From Bacteroides sp. GM023 (GTDB lineage: Bacteria > Bacteroidota > Bacteroidia > Bacteroidales > Bacteroidaceae): a DNA stretch of 64,000 nucleotides. Position numbers and translations under genes: made by a program. The notes under the pieces were generated by a model. That model did no database searches, was not told the DNA's origin, and saw only the letters and a list, made by a program, of their open reading frames with translations. The DNA lies in assembly GCF_014750685.1 (NCBI RefSeq), contig NZ_JAAXGE010000009.1:186001-250000 (forward strand), read 5' to 3'. Of the stretch, positions 56,065 through 64,000 are shown piece after piece. How positions within the stretch are numbered: the first letter of the stretch is position 1; every line of letters starts with the position of its first letter.

Positions 56065-56116
56065 CAAGTGTAACTGGATTGCTACACAAGTGTATCCGAA
56101 CGGTTGCCCAAGTGCA
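56065..56116. promoter_or_regulatory. three CAAGTGyA repeats with exact 22-bp period
   Basis: CAAGTG occurs at 56065, 56087 and 56109, each followed by TA, TA and CA. The period is exactly 22 bp, two helical turns. They lie 58-110 bases upstream of the HU-like start, on its promoter side. They could be operators for autoregulation or iterons for a replication-like protein. The spacer 56008-56375 contains no gene. Confidence 0.6.
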
Positions 56117-56300
56117 ACAGATTAATTAAAGCGGATGAAATTGCTAAAGGATAAGGGGGAATTATTAATTTGTGCGGTAGAACTAATTAAATCTTCCTTA
56201 TGAATTGGTAAAAACATCTTGTCGTTTAAGACAAAACAAAGGTAGGAAAAAGAAACGGAATACTGGTGAATTTGCCGAAAGTTTTAAGAAGACAAAGAAG

Positions 56301-56331
56301 TGTGATAAAATAAGGGAAATATATAACTTTG
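56301..56331 (+). promoter_or_regulatory. promoter of the TPR regulator gene
   Basis: The -7 box TAACTTTG (56324-56331) is a perfect TAnnTTTG match, and TGTG (56301-56304) lies 19 nt upstream as a -33 element. The leader to the start codon at 56376 is about 38 nt. Confidence 0.6.
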
Positions 56332-56375
56332 CGGGCTAAAACAAAGGAATACAAACAATATTACTCCGTATTTAT

Positions 56376-58073
56376 ATGAAATATACAAGCTATGTTATTT
56401 TGATAATCACACTCTTTCTGAGTGGATGTGGTAAAAGAACAGATTCTATAACTAATAATTTGTTGAATGAGGCCGGGAGGCTCATAGACTCCCATCCGGA
56501 TGGTGCCTATGGGATATTGACTGTAATAAATCAGACAGATAGTCTTGACGACGATAACTTTTCCAGGTGGTGCCTGTTGTATTGCACCCTGTCTAAAAAG
56601 ATTCCCCTTTCCTTATTATCTACTGATAAGGTAGAACGGGCGGCTGCATGGTATAATAAATATGGCGAACAGGAAGACCGGCTTCAAATGGGGCTTTTTC
56701 TGGGAGAAGCTTATGTGCATGACGGTGAAATGAAAAAAGCGATGAGTATTTATACCGAAATATGCCATGAGGCGCAGCAGCATTGTTTGTATAATGCGCT
56801 TGGATATGCCTATTCCTACATAGGTGAATTGTATGAACTGCAAAATTATATGTCACAATCGGCAGAAAACTTTAAGTACGCTGCCGATAATTTCAAAAAA
56901 GCAGGAAATACGAGAAGCTATGTTTGTGCTTTACGCGATTTAGGGCGTGAATATGTATTTATGGATTCAATTGCAATGGCTTCGGAGCTAATAAAAAGGG
57001 CGGATTCCATAGCTCAGACAATCAATGATAATGAAGTCCGTGGTTCCACATTGAATGCATTAGGTAATATTTGCCTGATAAAGGAAGAATATAACCAGGC
57101 AGAAGATTATTTTCTTAAAGCACTGTCAATAACTAAAGATACTCTTCCCCATTATTTTGCCCTTATTGACTTGTACATGCAACAAGACTCCTTACTCAAA
57201 GCGAAAACCTTATTGCAGAAACTTCCTCATGATAATCCACGATACCTGTATTCTATCAAAGAGGCATATTATAATATTCATAAGAATGAAGGCGATTATT
57301 TGCAAGCTTTGCAATATCTGGAAGAATGTGTCTATATTAATGATTCGATTATATTAGCGAACAATGAAGCAAAGGTGGCCGAATTGGAAAAGAGGTATAA
57401 CCACTTGAAGCTACAGAAAGAGAGTGCGGACCTGCGGTTGTCACGACAGAAGTACAGGATAATCGTAATTTTATGCATCGCCATCATATTATTTATTTTA
57501 TTGGTTAGCTTTTTGTATAAGAGAAAAGCCGAAAATAAGATTCATAAACAGCAAATGGAATTAGGAGAAATTAAAAGTAACATTCTCCAACTATCCTTAG
57601 AATCGGAGCGAAGAAAGGAGCAACTTGACATATCAAAAAGCGAAATAAAGAAATCCAGGCAAATACAACAGGAGATAAAAATGCTTAAGGTAAAATATCA
57701 AAGGCTGCGGATATGTATATTAACAAATTCCGCCATTTATAAGAAATTGAGACAGCTTCTAAAACAAAATATACCCGGGAATAATAAAGTACTCCTCACA
57801 GAAGAACATTGGCGCCTCATTACTGAACAGATCAAGACCGTATATTCAGGCCTGGAATGTTTTGTGTTGGAACGTTATCCTAATATGTCCCAACAGCAGT
57901 GGAGATATTGCTGCCTTTATATGTTTTGCTTGGATAGCAATGAAGAAGCCAGGCTTTTGAATATAACTCCGACGTCTGCAAGAACCAAACGTAGCCGTCT
58001 TCGTCAGAACTTGAATATAGAGTTGTCTGATGAAGATAGTTTATATGAATATCTTGTAAGTAATATTTGTTAA
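56376..58073 (+). CDS. TPR lipoprotein/membrane protein with coiled coil and C-terminal HTH-like end
   Basis: A 565-residue protein. It begins with a lipobox-like FLSGC (Cys18), then has about eight TPR-like repeats (60-345), a membrane helix (IIVILCIAIILFILLVSFLY, about 369-388), a long charged coiled coil (390-450) and a C-terminal region (NEEARLLNITPTSARTKRSRLRQNL) like a LuxR/sigma region-4 helix-turn-helix. The topology suggests periplasmic TPR sensing coupled to a cytoplasmic DNA-binding end. It lies 145 nt upstream of the DUF3244 gene, a recurrent pairing in Bacteroides as I recall, and may regulate it. Confidence 0.75.
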   Translation: MKYTSYVILIITLFLSGCGKRTDSITNNLLNEAGRLIDSHPDGAYGILTVINQTDSLDDDNFSRWCLLYCTLSKKIPLSLLSTDKVERAAAWYNKYGEQEDRLQMGLFLGEAYVHDGEMKKAMSIYTEICHEAQQHCLYNALGYAYSYIGELYELQNYMSQSAENFKYAADNFKKAGNTRSYVCALRDLGREYVFMDSIAMASELIKRADSIAQTINDNEVRGSTLNALGNICLIKEEYNQAEDYFLKALSITKDTLPHYFALIDLYMQQDSLLKAKTLLQKLPHDNPRYLYSIKEAYYNIHKNEGDYLQALQYLEECVYINDSIILANNEAKVAELEKRYNHLKLQKESADLRLSRQKYRIIVILCIAIILFILLVSFLYKRKAENKIHKQQMELGEIKSNILQLSLESERRKEQLDISKSEIKKSRQIQQEIKMLKVKYQRLRICILTNSAIYKKLRQLLKQNIPGNNKVLLTEEHWRLITEQIKTVYSGLECFVLERYPNMSQQQWRYCCLYMFCLDSNEEARLLNITPTSARTKRSRLRQNLNIELSDEDSLYEYLVSNIC

Positions 58074-58186
58074 TAGACCTGTAATATTCACAAGTGTATA
58101 CGCATTTGTTGTAAGTTGCTGATTATCAAAGGCCGCATGTCTATCCATAATTTCCATGTTTCCGAAATAGTATGGTATGTTCAATG

Positions 58187-58194
58187 TATTTTTG
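58187..58194 (+). promoter_or_regulatory. -7 promoter box of the DUF3244 gene
   Basis: TATTTTTG matches TAnnTTTG exactly; the -33 region is weak. The start would be near 58201, about 18 nt before the start codon at 58219. Confidence 0.55.
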
Positions 58195-58218
58195 CACTGA
58201 ACTAAAAACATATAAATT

Positions 58219-58593
58219 ATGAAACATTTAAGTATTACTATTTTGTTTTTATTGATGTCTTTATCTAGTGTGACAGCTATGTCACAAACTAAAAAAGGCC
58301 TTCTGGTACATCTTAGAGATCGTTGGTCAACTTCAACCAAAAGTGTTCGTGAAATACTGGTTGAAGCATCTGTCACTGACAACAAGACGCTTATTATTCA
58401 TTTTAAATCGGAAATGGAAGTCACTTTGGCAGTGAAAGACACCAATGGTGAGGTTGTCTATACCCAAATGGTATTCGCTGCATCGGGCGAAGAGCTTACT
58501 ATTGATTTAAGTAACGCTTCAGAGGGAGACTATGACTTGACCATATCCGGTCGGGGCATAGCCTTAGAGGGTGACTTTTATTTGGAAGAATGA
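58219..58593 (+). CDS. small secreted DUF3244 protein
   Basis: A 124-residue secreted protein with a signal peptide (to about residue 22). The mature part is a beta-rich Ig-like domain of the DUF3244 family, with the typical end GDYDLTISGRG and a final strand. The family has no known function. It has its own -7 box and a terminator (58608-58634), and follows the TPR regulator gene, which probably controls it. Confidence 0.8.
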   Translation: MKHLSITILFLLMSLSSVTAMSQTKKGLLVHLRDRWSTSTKSVREILVEASVTDNKTLIIHFKSEMEVTLAVKDTNGEVVYTQMVFAASGEELTIDLSNASEGDYDLTISGRGIALEGDFYLEE

Positions 58594-58607
58594 TAATTGG
58601 GGATACG

Positions 58608-58634
58608 CACATTTAATTTTGTAATGTGTTTTTT
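58608..58634 (+). terminator. terminator of the DUF3244 gene
   Basis: CACAT (58608-58612) pairs with ATGTG (58624-58628), followed by six Ts. Short stem but clear T-run. Confidence 0.6.
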
Positions 58635-58690
58635 ATCCACTTGTTTATCTTAAACTAGGTTAGCGTTTTTATATTAGTTCATTTGTGGAG

Positions 58691-58730
58691 GGATATATAT
58701 TCGAAATATAGGATATATATCCCTTTTTTA
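58691..58730 (+). terminator. second terminator before the tail module
   Basis: GGGATATATAT (58691-58701) pairs perfectly with ATATATATCCC (58714-58724), followed by six Ts. It insulates the chromosomal genes from the tail module. Confidence 0.75.
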
Positions 58731-58818
58731 TATCTGCCTGTATTGCTTTTCTACTTTACCTTTCTAGTATTCTATTAGTAACTATATATACTTCCGGTAT
58801 GAAGTAAAGTCGGAATCT

Positions 58819-58902
58819 GTCACGAAAAATATCTATTTCGTGACTATCTCTTTAATGTCAGAGCTTGATGATTTAAATATTCTCTTATAGTGAATATTCA
58901 CA
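58819..58902. promoter_or_regulatory. two palindromes in front of the tail module
   Basis: GTCACGAAA (58819-58827) and TTTCGTGAC (58836-58844) form a perfect 9-base inverted repeat with an 8-nt spacer. GTGAATATTCAC (58891-58902) is a perfect 12-base palindrome. Both precede the first small gene of the tail module by less than 160 nt. They may be operators for a phage-type repressor; no other feature was seen in this spacer (58731-58974). Confidence 0.5.
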
Positions 58903-58974
58903 GTACTTTTATTGAACAGCTGATAAGTATAACGAGAATGAGTAGAATTAATAACTATAAAAATATATGTTCAG

Positions 58975-59163
58975 ATGATGGATAAGAATGAGGAAATATG
59001 GGAAATAGCAAGAAATGCGGCGTTTCGCGTAGATTTTGTTACAACTGGGAGAGAATTACATTTATACACGAGCGCTATTTATTCTGCAATGATGTGGGGT
59101 TGGGAAGAGCGTATTGAAGAGAAGGAGAGAGAAGCTTATCAAAACGATAAGTTTATAAAGTAA
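58975..59163 (+). CDS. small protein of unknown function at the start of the tail module
   Basis: A 62-residue acidic protein starting at 58975 (a second Met follows directly). It is mostly helical with many Glu and Lys at the C-terminal half (WEERIEEKEREAYQNDKF). I do not recognise it. The gene lies 18 nt before the next one on the same strand, and no gene overlaps it, which supports that it is real. Confidence 0.55.
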   Translation: MMDKNEEIWEIARNAAFRVDFVTTGRELHLYTSAIYSAMMWGWEERIEEKEREAYQNDKFIK

Positions 59164-59181
59164 TAACACTAAAATATAAAT

Positions 59182-59619
59182 ATGATGATGAATGATATTT
59201 TTAAAATCGGCGAATTGCTATCTGTACATACACAGAAATCTGAATTAGAGAGAAAAGAAGCAGAATTGACTACTCCGGTACTTACTAACAAGGAGCATAT
59301 TTCGTTGATATTCGAATGGTATTGCGAATTGTCCGGCTGTAATGGCCGTGTATGTGATCTTGATACTGATAATAAAATGAAATTTCTTATTATCATACTT
59401 TTCCTCTATTCTCCTATTAGTTTCACAGGACGTAGAATCGTGAATGGTATTCGTGATATATTAACGGGATTATTCGGCTACAAATCCAGTTCGGGAGTTT
59501 CAAATCATTTAAAGACTACAGTGCATACCTATTATAATTATAGAATGTTCCGGGAAGAGGTAAATGTTTTTTATTCTGAGATACAAAACCGTTTAAAAGC
59601 AGAAGGAATAATACCTTGA
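59182..59619 (+). CDS. putative DNA-binding protein of the tail module
   Basis: A 145-residue protein not recognised by name. The C-terminal half (GRRIVNGIRDILTGLFGY followed by SSSGVSNHLKTTVHTYYNY) looks like a helix-turn-helix with a recognition-helix-like SNHLK. It could be a regulator of the tail genes. The N-terminal part is acidic with no evident motif. It is followed by a 189-nt A+T-rich spacer with a palindrome AAAAGCTAGCTTTT (59751-59764). Confidence 0.5.
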   Translation: MMMNDIFKIGELLSVHTQKSELERKEAELTTPVLTNKEHISLIFEWYCELSGCNGRVCDLDTDNKMKFLIIILFLYSPISFTGRRIVNGIRDILTGLFGYKSSSGVSNHLKTTVHTYYNYRMFREEVNVFYSEIQNRLKAEGIIP

Positions 59620-59808
59620 AATACGATTTTATGACTTTTTCCGGGATGTCACGGCTAGAGGGACAAAAAATAGTTCAATAACCGATATAGGCAGTACTTT
59701 TACCGTCGAATCATAAAACAAGATATATCTGGTATTGAGAATTGAAAATCAAAAGCTAGCTTTTTATATATAGATTTTATTAATTAAAAATTTAAACATT
59801 AAAGTATT

Positions 59809-60267
59809 ATGGCACAATTATCTTGGGGAAAACCCACTATTGAGTTTGGAAAATGTGGAGCTAATGGAGCTGCACCTACAACATGGACAAAACTTGCGTA
59901 TGACCCGGTTGAAAGTTCAACCAAACTAACTCCTACCAAGGGCGAAAAGAAGGAAGCTAAGGTAGAAGGAGGCGAAAATGAAGCCGTGAAATATGCGAGA
60001 AATACCTATGCATTTGAGTTTGAAGTTCGCGCTGCAAAGGATCGTGTGAAGCCAATTGCTGATGCTGATGGTGTAGTAGAAGGCGAATACGCATTCCGTC
60101 TGACGCCAGAAGATGCCACTTGCGAAGGTATCCTGATTGAGCGTTCCGTGGTTTCTCTTGAGGAATCTTATGACACTGCTGAAGGTAAGAAATGGAAATA
60201 TACTGTAGACGTGTTAAAACCAGCGTCTGGCAACCAGGTGAAACCGTATCTTGCACCTGAGGTGTAA
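59809..60267 (+). CDS. putative phage tail tube protein
   Basis: A 152-residue protein. Its beta-rich sequence, its size and its position before a tail chaperone-like gene and the tape measure gene fit a major tail tube protein. Gly/Pro-rich turns and the closing strand KWKYTVDVLKP fit a tail tube fold. A terminator directly follows the gene, which would give it higher expression than the genes behind it. The call rests mainly on gene order and needs a profile search. Confidence 0.6.
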   Translation: MAQLSWGKPTIEFGKCGANGAAPTTWTKLAYDPVESSTKLTPTKGEKKEAKVEGGENEAVKYARNTYAFEFEVRAAKDRVKPIADADGVVEGEYAFRLTPEDATCEGILIERSVVSLEESYDTAEGKKWKYTVDVLKPASGNQVKPYLAPEV

Positions 60268-60287
60268 TGAACTGATTCTCTAACCTT

Positions 60288-60320
60288 GAGGGTGTGTCTT
60301 CATGATGCACCCTCTTTTTT
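60288..60320 (+). terminator. internal terminator after the tail tube-like gene
   Basis: GAGGGTG (60288-60294) and CACCCTC (60308-60314) pair perfectly around a 13-nt loop, followed by six Ts. It sits between the tail tube-like and chaperone-like genes, so some read-through is required. Confidence 0.8.
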
Positions 60321-60332
60321 ATCAATCACACT

Positions 60333-61040
60333 ATGAATATCAATAAAGAAATCGAAATCAACGTCTCTAATGCTATTATCGAGAAACCTATCCACTTTAG
60401 TGTAGGTAAGTATTCTTTTAGTCTCTACCCATCTACGTTGGGCAGGATGCAGATCCTTAAGAATCTCTACCTTGCCATGAATATCAATACGAAACTATTG
60501 TCAATCAATCCGTTTGCTGAAGCTCTGAGGGTTTGTCGGTATAAACAGGAAACCGTCTGTCAGATTATCGCCTACTCTACCTTCAATGAGAAAAGGAATA
60601 TCATGGATTTTAAGAAAGTTTCTCAACGTGCCATTTTTTTTAGAAAGATGTTGTCTATTAATGATTTAGCCACCCTGCTGACTGTCATTCTCTCTGCCGA
60701 TAAAGTGGAGGAATTTATTCATTACTTTGGCCTTGATGCTGATCGCAAGTTGAAGGCGCAAATCAACTACATCAAAGGTGAGGGGCATAGTGTCACCTTT
60801 GGTGGAAAAAGTATTTATGGCTTATTAATAGATTTCGCCTGTCAGCGCTATGGGTGGACGATGGATTACGTGTTGTGGAGTATCAGCTATGTCAACTTGA
60901 GCTTGTTATTGGCAGACGCTATCACAACGGTGTATCTAAGTGACGATGAACGCAAGAAATTGGGTAGGGGAGATAGGGAAGTGATTAATGCGGATGATCC
61001 TGCGAACCGAGACTTGGTACGGAGAATGATTAGTGAATAA
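60333..61040 (+). CDS. putative phage tail assembly chaperone
   Basis: A 235-residue protein of mainly helical character lying directly before the tape measure gene, where the tail assembly chaperone is normally found. The segment YGWTMDYVLWSISYVNLSLLL is typical of such proteins. Phage chaperones of this position often make a longer form by frameshifting; I saw no certain slippery site at its end. Gap to the tape measure gene is 22 nt. Confidence 0.6.
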   Translation: MNINKEIEINVSNAIIEKPIHFSVGKYSFSLYPSTLGRMQILKNLYLAMNINTKLLSINPFAEALRVCRYKQETVCQIIAYSTFNEKRNIMDFKKVSQRAIFFRKMLSINDLATLLTVILSADKVEEFIHYFGLDADRKLKAQINYIKGEGHSVTFGGKSIYGLLIDFACQRYGWTMDYVLWSISYVNLSLLLADAITTVYLSDDERKKLGRGDREVINADDPANRDLVRRMISE

Positions 61041-61062
61041 TAATTTTAAAATAATAAGTATT

Positions 61063-64000
61063 ATGGCAAATTTAAATTTTAAAATAGAAGGCAATAGTGA
61101 ATCCTTTATCAAGGAAGCGGAACAGATAGATTCGTCTATACATACACTTGCAACAGATATAGAGGAACAAGAACTAAAAAACAGTGAATCATTTAAGAAA
61201 AAGGCTGCTAGTTTTGCTACCATAGGGATTATTGGCAGTTTGAGCTGGCCAGGAGTTTTTCGTGGCATAAAGACAGCGGTTAGTAAAGCTATGCCTGTTT
61301 TGGGTGCTATTTCTACGTTAGCAGATATTTATTCCCTCATAACCTCTCTCACCAAAGCACAGCGAGAAGAGCAGAACAAATTGAATGACAGTATGGATGT
61401 TTTTAATAGATCTGTACTGAATCACGCTGCCCAGCCGATAGCTGCTATCGAGCGGTTGTCTACCGAGTTTCAATCGCTGGGTGACAATATGGACGCTCAG
61501 CGGCAATTCATTGTCAAGAACAAGAAGGCTTTCGATGAATTGGGGGTGTCTATTCGTAACGAGCATGATGCTCAACAGTTACTAGTTGACAATAAAGATA
61601 CGTTTGTTGCAGCCCAGATTGCTAAAGCGACCTCTTTAGCCTATCAAGATAAGAGGGAGGAAGTGGCAACTAGATTAGCAGGTGCGTATATGGCAGTTGG
61701 TGGGAAAGAGAAAGATGATGCTGTGGGAGTGGAATACAAAGTACCTATAGCGGGTGAAGGTAATGATATCATGAAAGCCAACGAAAGCCTCAAGAGTCTC
61801 CGTAATACTTTGTACGCTTTTTCTAAGGAAAAGGCTGAAGTCGCGAAGAAAGAAATGGAAGACCTGATGCAGCTAAGTTTACAAAGTGAAAAGAAAGCGT
61901 CGGATCTGATGGCAGGGTTGGGTGTCGCTCCGAAAGTGCCTCAACCTCGAACTACCAATACTCGGCAAATGGCTGCCACTCATCAAAAAGAGCAGCAAAC
62001 GTTGATATCCGAGAAAGAGGATACCAAACAACAACAGGGGAAAGACAATATCGAATCTGAAAAACAAGCCATGATCGAGTATTTGAAAATCTATGGCACG
62101 TATCAGCAGCAGAAACTGGCTATGGCTCAAGACTATGCGGAAAAGATAAGAAAAGCAACAGTGGAACATGGAGCAGAAAGCCCGGAAGTGAAAACGCTTG
62201 AGCAAGAACGCCAGAAATCGACTGCCCAACATGAAGCGGCAGCATTGCAAGCTAATATCGACTGGGTGACTGTTTTTAGTGAGTTCGGTGGTATAGCGAG
62301 TAGTTATATTCAACCGGAATTAGATAAGGCTAGAGCCTATACGCAAACTAACGAGTTTCTGAAAACGAAAGCTGAGGATAAAACTACGTTTTTAAGTTCT
62401 ATTGAAAAAATGAAAAGCATTTTAGGTGAATCTGGAGGGAACAGTTTTAAAAAACTGGGACAGGATGTTCAGATTTATCAGGATTCGCTCCGTGTGCTCA
62501 ACGATGCCAAAGCAGAAGAGGCGGTAGCTATTGAAAAACTCGTCAAAGCGCAAGAAGATTATGAGCAAGCGCTAAAAAAAGGTAGCCAAGCAGAACAGGA
62601 TGCCGCCAAAGAGACTCTAAACACGGCGAAGAAAAATGCTGATGAAGCATCGAATAATGTGCAAGAACAGACAAACTCTGTCAAGCTGAATAATCAGAAT
62701 TTATCCGAAACTGCCACGAATCTCAAGAAGAATATGGATAATGTTGTTCAAGGATTAACTAAATTGTCTGCTGGTAGTTTGAGTGGTGCGTATAGTGGAA
62801 TTATTCAGGCGTCTAATGGGATGAAAGACGCAATAGGGAAAACCTCTGAAAATTTGAAAGAAGTTCCTATTATTGGATGGATCTTGTCTATTATTGATGT
62901 GCTTAAAAATGGTTTGAGCAATCTGATAGGTGGGCTGCTAGATGCAGTGTTCAATGCCATTTCCGGTATTCTTGATGATGTACTGTCGGGAGACTTATTC
63001 GTCACCATTGGGGAATCCCTTCTCTCGGGGATTAGTAAAATATTTGACGCTATTTCTTTCGGTGGGTTTAGTTCTTTGATGGATTCTATTAATGGTAGCA
63101 ATGCCAAGGAAGTGCAACAGGCGATTGATAAGTTGACAGATCGTAATGAAATATTGGGAAAATCGATAGATCGACTGACTGCGGTGATGGATGACGCAGC
63201 GGGCGGAGAAGTGATAACTGCTTATCAAGGAGCAAAAGCTTATCGAGAAGAACAAAATGACAATTTGCGTCAGATTGCGAAGGAGCAAGCGAGATATAGC
63301 AGTAGCCACCATAGTTGGAACTACTATATGAAATGGACTGCGGAGCAGTTGGACTGGGCACGCAAGAATGTAGATAGTAATTTTTCTGGTACAGAGTCTT
63401 TATGGGGCTTAAGCCCCGAAGATATGAATCTTCTTTTAAGCAATGCCAGTATCTATGAACAGATTAATAATGCGGGAAAAGGAGGTTATGGTGGGCGTGT
63501 GATGGAAAAGTTGGAAGCCTTTGCTGATCAAGCAGGAAAGTTAGACGAACTTACAGACAAGGTCCATACCTCCCTCATGCAGATGTCATTTGATTCTCTC
63601 CGGGATAGCTTCCTCAATTCATTGATGGATATGGATAAGGATGCGAAAGGGTTCTCTGAAGATTTTGCTGGATATATGCAACGAGCATTGCTGAATTTTG
63701 CAATTGGTGATCTTCTTAATGGTAAATTAGAAGGTTGGTATAATGGAATAGCAAAGGATATTCAAGACCAAAAAGGCAAATTGAGAGAAGAACAAATAGA
63801 TCAATATCGTTCTGATTGGGAGGGATATGTACAACAAGGGATCAGTATTCGGGATGGAATTGCAGAAATAACAGGATATGGAAATACTGGGGAAAGTTCT
63901 GGTCAGCAAGATACGAATGGCGGATTTCAAACAATGTCTCAAGATACTGGCAGTGAACTCAATGGACGCTTCACTGCTTTACAAATATCGAATGAGGAGA
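61063..64000 (+). CDS. phage tail tape measure protein (continues past the window)
   Basis: The open frame runs from the ATG at 61063 to the right edge: at least 979 codons, with no stop. The N-terminal part has a hydrophobic stretch (about 50-95), followed by long coiled-coil-rich segments with Glu, Lys and Gln (about 200-550), then a Gly/hydrophobic membrane-like patch (about 560-680: IIGWILSIIDVLKNG, ISGILDDVLSG) and further helical parts. This is the pattern of a tape measure protein that sets tail length and helps DNA or ions cross the membrane. Its gene order supports the call. Confidence 0.85.
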   Translation, partial: MANLNFKIEGNSESFIKEAEQIDSSIHTLATDIEEQELKNSESFKKKAASFATIGIIGSLSWPGVFRGIKTAVSKAMPVLGAISTLADIYSLITSLTKAQREEQNKLNDSMDVFNRSVLNHAAQPIAAIERLSTEFQSLGDNMDAQRQFIVKNKKAFDELGVSIRNEHDAQQLLVDNKDTFVAAQIAKATSLAYQDKREEVATRLAGAYMAVGGKEKDDAVGVEYKVPIAGEGNDIMKANESLKSLRNTLYAFSKEKAEVAKKEMEDLMQLSLQSEKKASDLMAGLGVAPKVPQPRTTNTRQMAATHQKEQQTLISEKEDTKQQQGKDNIESEKQAMIEYLKIYGTYQQQKLAMAQDYAEKIRKATVEHGAESPEVKTLEQERQKSTAQHEAAALQANIDWVTVFSEFGGIASSYIQPELDKARAYTQTNEFLKTKAEDKTTFLSSIEKMKSILGESGGNSFKKLGQDVQIYQDSLRVLNDAKAEEAVAIEKLVKAQEDYEQALKKGSQAEQDAAKETLNTAKKNADEASNNVQEQTNSVKLNNQNLSETATNLKKNMDNVVQGLTKLSAGSLSGAYSGIIQASNGMKDAIGKTSENLKEVPIIGWILSIIDVLKNGLSNLIGGLLDAVFNAISGILDDVLSGDLFVTIGESLLSGISKIFDAISFGGFSSLMDSINGSNAKEVQQAIDKLTDRNEILGKSIDRLTAVMDDAAGGEVITAYQGAKAYREEQNDNLRQIAKEQARYSSSHHSWNYYMKWTAEQLDWARKNVDSNFSGTESLWGLSPEDMNLLLSNASIYEQINNAGKGGYGGRVMEKLEAFADQAGKLDELTDKVHTSLMQMSFDSLRDSFLNSLMDMDKDAKGFSEDFAGYMQRALLNFAIGDLLNGKLEGWYNGIAKDIQDQKGKLREEQIDQYRSDWEGYVQQGISIRDGIAEITGYGNTGESSGQQDTNGGFQTMSQDTGSELNGRFTALQISNEE

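Noticed and set aside
62805..63312. minus-strand frames inside the tape measure gene
   Set aside because: They are shadows of a long open plus-strand frame with coherent coiled-coil composition.

Overview
The window looks like chromosome of a human-gut Bacteroides, close to the thetaiotaomicron/ovatus group. The support is: two SusC/SusD pairs with ECF sigma control, a type III glutamine synthetase, DUF5687, DUF4836, DUF5063 and DUF3244 proteins, recurrent TAnnTTTG promoter boxes, and moderate A+T with almost no strong Shine-Dalgarno sites. No rRNA, tRNA or CRISPR array was recognised.

Positions 1-25.1 kb are conserved chromosome, mostly read leftwards. They hold a HAD phosphatase (cut by the edge), a TraB/GumN protein, an NlpC/P60 lipoprotein, an ABC exporter with a DUF5687 permease, a large M16 peptidase, kdsA, a YegS-like lipid kinase, miaA, an MG2/plug-only outer-envelope protein, a MacB-like ABC pair, DUF4836, rsmE, a bifunctional nuclease, a nucleoside MFS permease, an rlmI-type methyltransferase, a 3'-5' exonuclease and a DUF5063 protein with a His/Cys tail. 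A candidate small RNA lies between the permease and the methyltransferase. ftsK, a lolA-like gene and trxB then read rightwards to 26.1 kb.

Positions 26.1-36.9 kb form a GlcNAc-glycan utilisation locus. After a structured 637-nt spacer come susC, susD, a GH18 lipoprotein and a DUF1735/LamG lipoprotein, then an ECF sigma gene with no anti-sigma partner. A GH20 beta-hexosaminidase gene converges on it across a bidirectional terminator. Endo-acting GH18 plus exo-acting GH20 suggests use of N-glycans or chitooligosaccharides.

Positions 37.0-50.3 kb form one nine-gene leftward operon: ECF sigma, FecR anti-sigma, SusC with an STN domain, SusD, a metallopeptidase-like lipoprotein, a TlpA-like thioredoxin, a subtilase-like protein, a retropepsin-PDZ protein and a retropepsin-like/thioredoxin fusion. 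Three of the four protease-like proteins appear to have lost their catalytic residues. This is the most unusual system in the window. It reads as a cell-surface-signalled TonB importer for a protein or peptide ligand, with periplasmic thiol chemistry and protease folds perhaps used for binding.

Positions 50.4-56.0 kb hold a Crp/Fnr regulator, glnN with a palindrome-rich upstream region, a large perfect hairpin, and a helicase-like gene with an HU-like gene; a 22-bp phased repeat lies upstream of the HU-like gene. Positions 56.3-58.6 kb hold a TPR membrane regulator and a small DUF3244 secreted protein. From about 58.9 kb to the right edge is a phage tail module (DNA-binding-like protein, tail tube-like protein, tail chaperone-like protein, tape measure) with no head, terminase or integrase gene in view. 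It is either the tail part of a prophage or a tail-only (tailocin-like) element.
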